Assembly (NCBI GenBank): GCA_964016985.1
Contig: OZ024830.1
Span: forward strand, 18,556,191 to 18,620,190
Direction: 5' to 3'
Origin: Anodontia alba
Lineage: Eukaryota; Mollusca; Bivalvia; Lucinida; Lucinidae
DNA: 64,000 nt
Below, in pieces: positions 58,691 through 64,000 of this stretch (positions within the stretch are counted from its first letter, which is position 1; each line of letters opens with the position of its first letter). Made by a program: the position numbers and the translations under genes. The notes under the pieces were generated by a model that worked only from the letters and a program-made list of their open reading frames with translations, was not told where the DNA came from and did no database searches.

Positions 58691-59448
58691 TAGCCTCGTT
58701 TTTATACCCCCTGAAAACTGTGTTTGTGGAGGGGGCGGGGAGGGGGTATAGTGTTTTCGCGTTGTCCTTACGTCCATTACGTTTGGTATTACGTTTGGTT
58801 TTCTGCTTCTTATCTTGCTAAATAATTCAAGGAATATTTTCATATTTTGCATAAATGATGATATTGATATAATGGTGCTGTTGTACTGAAAAAGGACCTA
58901 GAAGTTAATCCCTTTAGAGTAATTACCCTTTGTAACACTTGAAAAGGTGTTCTGTTTCTGCTTCTTATCTTGCTAAATAATTTAGGAATATTTTAATTTT
59001 TTTTTTTGCATAAATGTTGATATTGATGAGGTGTTTATGTTAGATAAAAAGGGCCTAGGGTTTGATTCCTTTAGAATTATTTCCCTTTGTAATTCTTGAA
59101 AAGATGTTTTGGTTTCTGCTTCTTTTCTTGTTACATAATTTCAGGATTTTTTTCATACGTTGCATAATCGTTGACATTGATGTGGTGTTGCTGTTAGACA
59201 AACATAAGGGCATGGGAATTAATTCCTTTAGATTTATTCCCCTTTGTAATTTTTGAAAATTAATGTTGATATTGATAAGGTGATGCTGTTAGACAAAAAT
59301 AAGGACCTAGGGATTAATTCTTATAGATTTATTTCCCTTTGTATGTCTTGAAAAGGTGTTTTGGTTTCTGCCTCTTTTCTTGCAAATGATTTCAGGAATC
59401 TTTTCATAGTTTGCATTAACGTTGATATTGATGAGGTGTTACTGTTAG

Positions 59449-59726
59449 CATTACGAAAACACGCCTATTCAAACATATAGAAAAAATTTACCTCCAAAAA
59501 CTGAAAAATTTCAGATAAAAACTCTGATATTTTTCATATTTCTGCTCAAAACATAGATTGTGGGTACTCGTTAGAACCGCCTCGTCGAGGTGGTTCTAAC
59601 GAGTACCCATAATCAGTGTTTCGAGCAGAAATATGAAAAATAATGTATACCCCTGTAAACCCAAATTTTACTATATAAAAGTGGGGTTTAAGTGGGTCAA
59701 AATTATATAGGCATGTTTTCGTGATG
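59449..59726 (-). mobile_element. Hairpin element, copy 20, inside the tandem array
   Basis: Complete. The array sequence GCTGTTAG before it and GACAAAAA after it are adjacent in uninterrupted units (GCTGTTAGACAAAAAT), which gives the insertion point to the base or nearly so. Confidence 0.95.
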
Positions 59727-60248
59727 GACAAAAACGGACCTAGAGATTAATTCCTTTAGAGTTATTTTCCTTTGTAAGTTTTGAAAAGGCGTTTTGGTTT
59801 CTGCTTCTTATCTCCCTAAATAACTTCAGGAAGCGTTTCATATTTCGGATAAACGTTGATATTGATGAGGTGTTGCTGTTAGACAAAATTAGGGCCAAAT
59901 GTTTTATTCCTTTAGACACACCCGGTAACCTCAGAAGGGGTAGCCTGTAGTTATGCACTCTTTACGCGAACTTTCGGCCATGACTCTCGAGACATCCAAA
60001 TGTCAACAAACGGTTAAGTTCTCCTGATTTATTTATTTTAGTCAATTTCATAGATATATTTTAAAAAATTGGAAAATGATATTCCCAACAATTTTTATTT
60101 CTGCATCGGAAAAGGTATATGTGGGCTTGAAAAAAATAGCAGCTAATTTTTAATTTAATTTTACCCGGAGAAGGGTAGCCAGATATTCTTGTTTTGGCTG
60201 TTTTCCAGTGTGAATGAAGGTATTTTCAGCTATATGGGCTATGAAATA

Positions 60249-60583
60249 CAGTCGACTCTCGTTATCTCGAACTTCAAGGGACCCTATGAAACGCTTCGAG
60301 ATATCCGTAGTTCGACATATCAGATTTACGGAACTGAGGAAAAAACAATTAATCGAACAACCACCTTTAACAGAATAAATACGTAATTTGACTCCTAAGT
60401 TAGAGATATATTGAAAATATTGTGGAAAAGAGGAGAAATTGCTCCTAAGGAGCAATTTCTCCTCTTTTTCACAATATTTTATTGACTGTTGGTAGACCTC
60501 TGTGTTAAAACAGGGACCAGATTATCACTTCGAGATAAGCGGTTATTCGAGATAAGCGAGTTCGAGATAACGAGAGTCGACTG
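60249..60583. mobile_element. Pogo/Tigger-like MITE, copy 3
   Basis: TA-flanked CAGTCGACTCTCGTTATCTC at both ends in inverted form; central palindrome round TTGCTCCTAAGGAGCAA. Confidence 0.93.
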
Positions 60584-60860
60584 TACTTATTAAACATATA
60601 AAATAAGACATACTGCAAACTACGTCTGCGTTGAAATACATACGATGCTAAATTTCCCAAGCATCCGTTCTGGGGACTGAAATATTTGTACCGAAAAGAC
60701 TTACCAGGTGATTATCCGTTACTGGGGCATTAATCAAAGCCAACTGTCAGGTGTCTGAATACAAGATCTGATTATCCCTTATGAGAACATGAGCCATTGT
60801 CAGAATGCCCCGCATTTAAAAATATGCAGATTGTAGACCAAACCAGTTTCAAATAATTCC

Positions 60861-60977
60861 ATTTACATATAAACAGTCAAACACATGAAAGATTTTGCAA
60901 ATGAAACAGTATTAGTCGACACCTGCTGTCTCATTTGCAAAATCTTTCATGCTGTTTGCTTATATATGTAAATGGAG
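60861..60977. repeat. Inverted repeat with arms of about 50 bases
   Basis: TTCCATTTACATATAAACAG and CATGAAAGATTTTGCAAATG appear again in reverse after a short loop (TATTAGTCGACACCTG). Confidence 0.88.
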
Positions 60978-61843
60978 TATTTTGATGAGTAGCAATTTCT
61001 TTAAATTTGTAATTCTTGAAAAGGTGTTTTCGTTTCTGCTTTTTATCTTGCTAAATAATTTCAAGAATCTTTTCATTTTTTGCAAAAACATTGATATTGA
61101 TGTGGTATTGCTGTTAGACAAAAATAAGGGTCTAGGGTTTAATGCCTTTAGTGTTATTCTCCTTTCTAATTCTTGAAAAGGCAGTTTAGTTTCAGCTTCT
61201 TATTAAGCTACACAATTTAAGGAATCATTTTATATCTTGCATAAATGTTGATATTGATATCATGTTGCTGTCAGAGACAAATAAGGGCTTAGGGATTAAT
61301 TCTTTTACAGTTATTTCACTTTGTAATTTTCGAAAACGCGTTTCGATTTCTGTTTCTTATCTTGCTAAATAATTTCACGAATCATTTCATATTTTGCATA
61401 AATGTTGATAATTACTGAGGTTTCGCTGTCAGAGAAAAATAAGGGCCTAGGGATTAAATCCTTTACAGTTATTTCCCTTTGTTAATCTTGAAAAGGTGGT
61501 TTGTTTTTTGCTCCTTGTCTTGCTAAATAATTAAATGAGTCTTTTCATATTTTGCATAAATGTTGATACTGATGAGATGCTACTGTAAAGACAAATAAGC
61601 GCCTAGGGGTTCATTTCTTTACAGTTTATTTCCTTTGTTATTCTTGAAAAGTTGCTTTGCCATGTCTGTATAGTGCATACATATTTACACTTTCTATAGC
61701 TCCCTTAGGTTACATTCTGCTTCTTCTGTACGGATTCCCCATTCCATCAATAACTTTAGAACTATGTTGCCATCGGTATTGGTAAGACCCATAAATTTGT
61801 TTCTGCCGCTTCCGTTAATTTCAGTGGAGCAAGCAACACTAAT

Positions 61844-62530
61844 ATGTATAAAAATAATCTTAGAATTAGACTTTCTCCTCTAAAATCGCCAATCCTTCGA
61901 AAATATACCAATCCGTTCAAAAGAAGTGGTATGTATCCTAGTACTCGTATTTCTAAGTGCAGGTGCTGTTCTCTTTTATGCACTGCGTCTACCGTTTCTT
62001 CATCTGTAAACGGTAGACGCTTTTCTGTAGTAAACATGTCCGATTTGACCTGAAAGTCTACAGATTTGATATATGTTATAACCTGACGTGCTGCAAACTG
62101 CAAAATGCAGTATGTCGAGCAAACTAATCGTATATTAAAAACCAGATTTAATGAACACTATCATAGAATACGTAAGCCTAAAAAAAACTGACACTTTCCT
62201 GTACCGTCACTTTAAACGTACAGGTCATTCATTAAATGATGTTTCTGTACAATTAATGGAAAAAAATATACTACGATGTAAATTCTACAGCTAGATTTAA
62301 AATTATCAAACGACACGAAACTGAATTAAAATTGATCAAATCATTACAGACGCCTTTTCCATTGGGCATTAATGACAACATTTATCATGAGGGTAATATT
62401 TCTATAATGTCGAATTTTGATATTTTCTCGCTACTGGAATGTCAAAACCGTAAAACGAGATCTCACGGTACTAGGAAAAACGGCAAATATAAACGTAAAT
62501 TGCGCGCGTTTAAAAAAAAACAATACTAGG
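61844..62530 (+). pseudogene. Penelope-like element, GIY-YIG endonuclease part
   Basis: Readable in pieces. PSTRISKCRCCSLLC is a Cys-rich segment; after a stop come LIYVIT and CKMQYVEQTNRILKTRFNEH, the GIY-YIG core with the Gln-Thr-Asn-Arg and Arg...H stretch of this nuclease fold. A frameshift near 62,181 leads to DTFLYRHFKRTGHSLNDVSV. A second near 62,270 leads to FKIIKRHETELKLIKSLQTP and FPLGINDNIYHE, ending with basic RKNGKYKRKLRAFKKK. At least two frameshifts and several stops show it is dead. It comes before the reverse transcriptase, the permuted order known for Naiad-type elements. Confidence 0.82.
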
Positions 62531-64000
62531 ATGAAGTGACTGTTTGTAATATTATTGAATCACGGACGCCACTCAATGCTTGCATTTCTAAGTTCATTAC
62601 CCATTTCTGTATTACGGATTTTGGACACCGAGGCGAATAAATTCTACGATAGATCTAATCAGCTGTATGATGCAGCTCTTCTAACTAGAGATTATACTCA
62701 ACATGCTCTTCGTCCTTACATCGATTCTGAAATTAATCACAAACGTCATTACATCAAGGTATCTTTCATTAGTAGAGGTATGGATTTTATTTGTTTGTTT
62801 GTTTGTGTTGAGGTTTTACGGCCCAGTCAACCTAATGGGGTCATGTCGAGCGTGGTCAGTTTACCTAACCACACGTTTACTGGGCAGGCTTAGTCCTCTA
62901 AGCGGTTAACCAGTATTGTGCACATTCTTTCGCCAGAAAGGTATGGATTTTATAAATTTGCCTAGTATCTTCCGGGACAGTTCGGTGATCTCATCCATTC
63001 CGACTTATTTCCAAAATTCTAAAACACCTATAATTTGCTATAAATATAACAAACCGATAAGATCTATCATTTTTAATTTTAATAAACTTGTTTCAGATCT
63101 TGATATTGACACTAGCACTCCTGATACTTGAGATTGTAAAGACTCAGTGTATTGCTATCCGACTGCTGGTCATATGATTACTGGCAATTTAAAAATTATT
63201 TCTGATTCTAGGATACGAAATATTATTTCTAAACGACCGAAATACCGATTTCCTTCTAATATTGATTTCAATAAATGTAGGGAAGAAATCGCTGCTGCCT
63301 TGAATGAATTCGGTAATCGATGGTGTTAGCGAGAGTATGTTGAGCATAAAGCCCTAAAAGAATGGAAACTTAGCACTTTGAAACTAGTGAACAAACGCAT
63401 TTATTTCTGTTCTCAAAATACTAACTTATTACCTTCTAAACCGAAGACATCTTAACGTCACCTTAAACTAGGTATTTAAGAATTTCATAAGAAGTATGTT
63501 TTGGCTCCGGCAGACAAGGCCGCTAACAATGCTGTCGTTGTTTGACGGCTCCACTATGTTTACACTCTTCAGCAAGAGCTTGGTGGTACTAAGGCCTATG
63601 AACTACAACCTTTGGCTGAAGAGAGGTCTGTATTTAATGATCATATCTGTTATTCAGCCACCAAGTTTGCTGTATGTGTTACTGAAGGCCAAGACAACCG
63701 GCCTACGTTATATTGGTTACCTTAACTTCAAAAAGACCTTACAAAGCACGGTTTATTGCAAATTCAAGCTCATGTACCACCACTGAACTTTCTAAATTAT
63801 TAACTTCATGTCTTACTGCCATCGAAAAACAATTAATTAAATATTTTGACAAAGTTTTTGAAAGATCAGGGAGAAATATGTTTTGGTCTATAAAAAATTC
63901 GAATGAGGTTTTAAACAAATTGAAATCCAGATAATTTCGTGCTTTTAGTCTTACTTATGATTTCACCACGCTTTACACTACACTCTCTCATAATCTTATA
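62531..64000 (+). pseudogene. Penelope-like element, reverse-transcriptase part (cut by window end)
   Basis: Continues from the nuclease part. DTEANKFYDRSNQLYDAAL and LRPYIDSEINHKRHYIKVSF are followed by a SINE insertion. Then come IFNFNKLVSDLDIDTSTPDT, YRFPSNIDFNKCREEIAAAL, KKYVLAPADKAANNAVVV, PTLYWLP, RPYKARFIANSSSCTTTELS, FWSIKNSNEVLNKLKSR and, near 63,940, YDFTTLYTTLSHNL, the motif A region. At least seven in-frame stops and one frameshift are present. The catalytic D-D box would lie beyond 64,000. Confidence 0.85.
62791..62938 (-). mobile_element. 5'-truncated type 1 SINE in the Penelope-like element
   Basis: Reverse-oriented 3' part of the SINE at 8,013 and 34,364, from CTTTCTGGCGAAAGAATG to the (CAAA)n tail. 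A 15-base target duplication AGGTATGGATTTTAT flanks it (62,776-62,790 and 62,939-62,953). Confidence 0.96.

Larger units (their letters stand above)
58780..61650. repeat. About 156-base tandem array, about eleven units
   Basis: Unit: TTATTTCCCTTTGTAATTCT, TGAAAAGGTGTTTTGGTTTC, TGCTTCTTATCTTGCTAAAT, TTTGCATAAATGTTGATATT and GATGAGGTG.TGCTGTTAGA. The array is interrupted by hairpin copy 20 (59,449) and pogo-like copy 3 (60,249). No carboxypeptidase exon was found within it. Confidence 0.9.

Noticed and set aside
61762..62103. 113-codon minus-strand frame
   Set aside because: It is antisense to the Cys-rich and GIY-YIG portion of the Penelope-like element on the + strand.

Overview
This is eukaryotic, AT-rich DNA. 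Split genes with GT-AG introns, tRNA-derived SINEs, short inverted-repeat elements and a Penelope-like retroelement all point to an animal, most likely a bivalve mollusc. The species assignment is inference; no taxon marker was read.

One real protein gene can be assembled by eye, and every splice phase agrees. It is a secreted zinc procarboxypeptidase (family M14A, A/B type) on the + strand. Nine coding exons run from 28,114 to 58,269 and give 322 residues: signal peptide, activation peptide and the catalytic domain through the third zinc ligand. The last roughly 100 residues (catalytic Tyr and Glu, specificity pocket) are not found before position 64,000 and probably lie downstream.

Layout. 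1-1,124: degenerate satellite and a TGACTGG minisatellite. 1,980-15,333: a repeat domain in which a 3-4 kb composite unit occurs as direct copies and then as a giant imperfect palindrome (arms about 5,862-10,158 and 11,395-15,333, about 1.2 kb spacer carrying a dead non-LTR reverse-transcriptase fragment). 15,359-28,100: pogo-like and other TIR elements, and the first copies of a roughly 275 bp hairpin element. 28,114-58,269: the carboxypeptidase gene, whose introns are filled with transposable elements. 58,395-61,650: 60 bp and roughly 156 bp tandem arrays. 61,840-64,000: a decayed Penelope-like element with GIY-YIG ahead of the reverse transcriptase (permuted, Naiad-like order), broken by a SINE and cut by the window end.

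The most unusual structural signal is a family of elements ending in CATNACGAAAAC and built round a long palindromic core (TACTCGTTAGAACCGCCTCG plus its complement). There are about 21 copies between 16.5 and 59.7 kb. The same core, slightly altered, sits inside elements with quite different termini, as if a hairpin cassette moved between families. No RNA gene, CRISPR array or bacterial feature is present. Coordinates of repeats are by eye, usually good to a few bases at sharp termini and tens of bases elsewhere.
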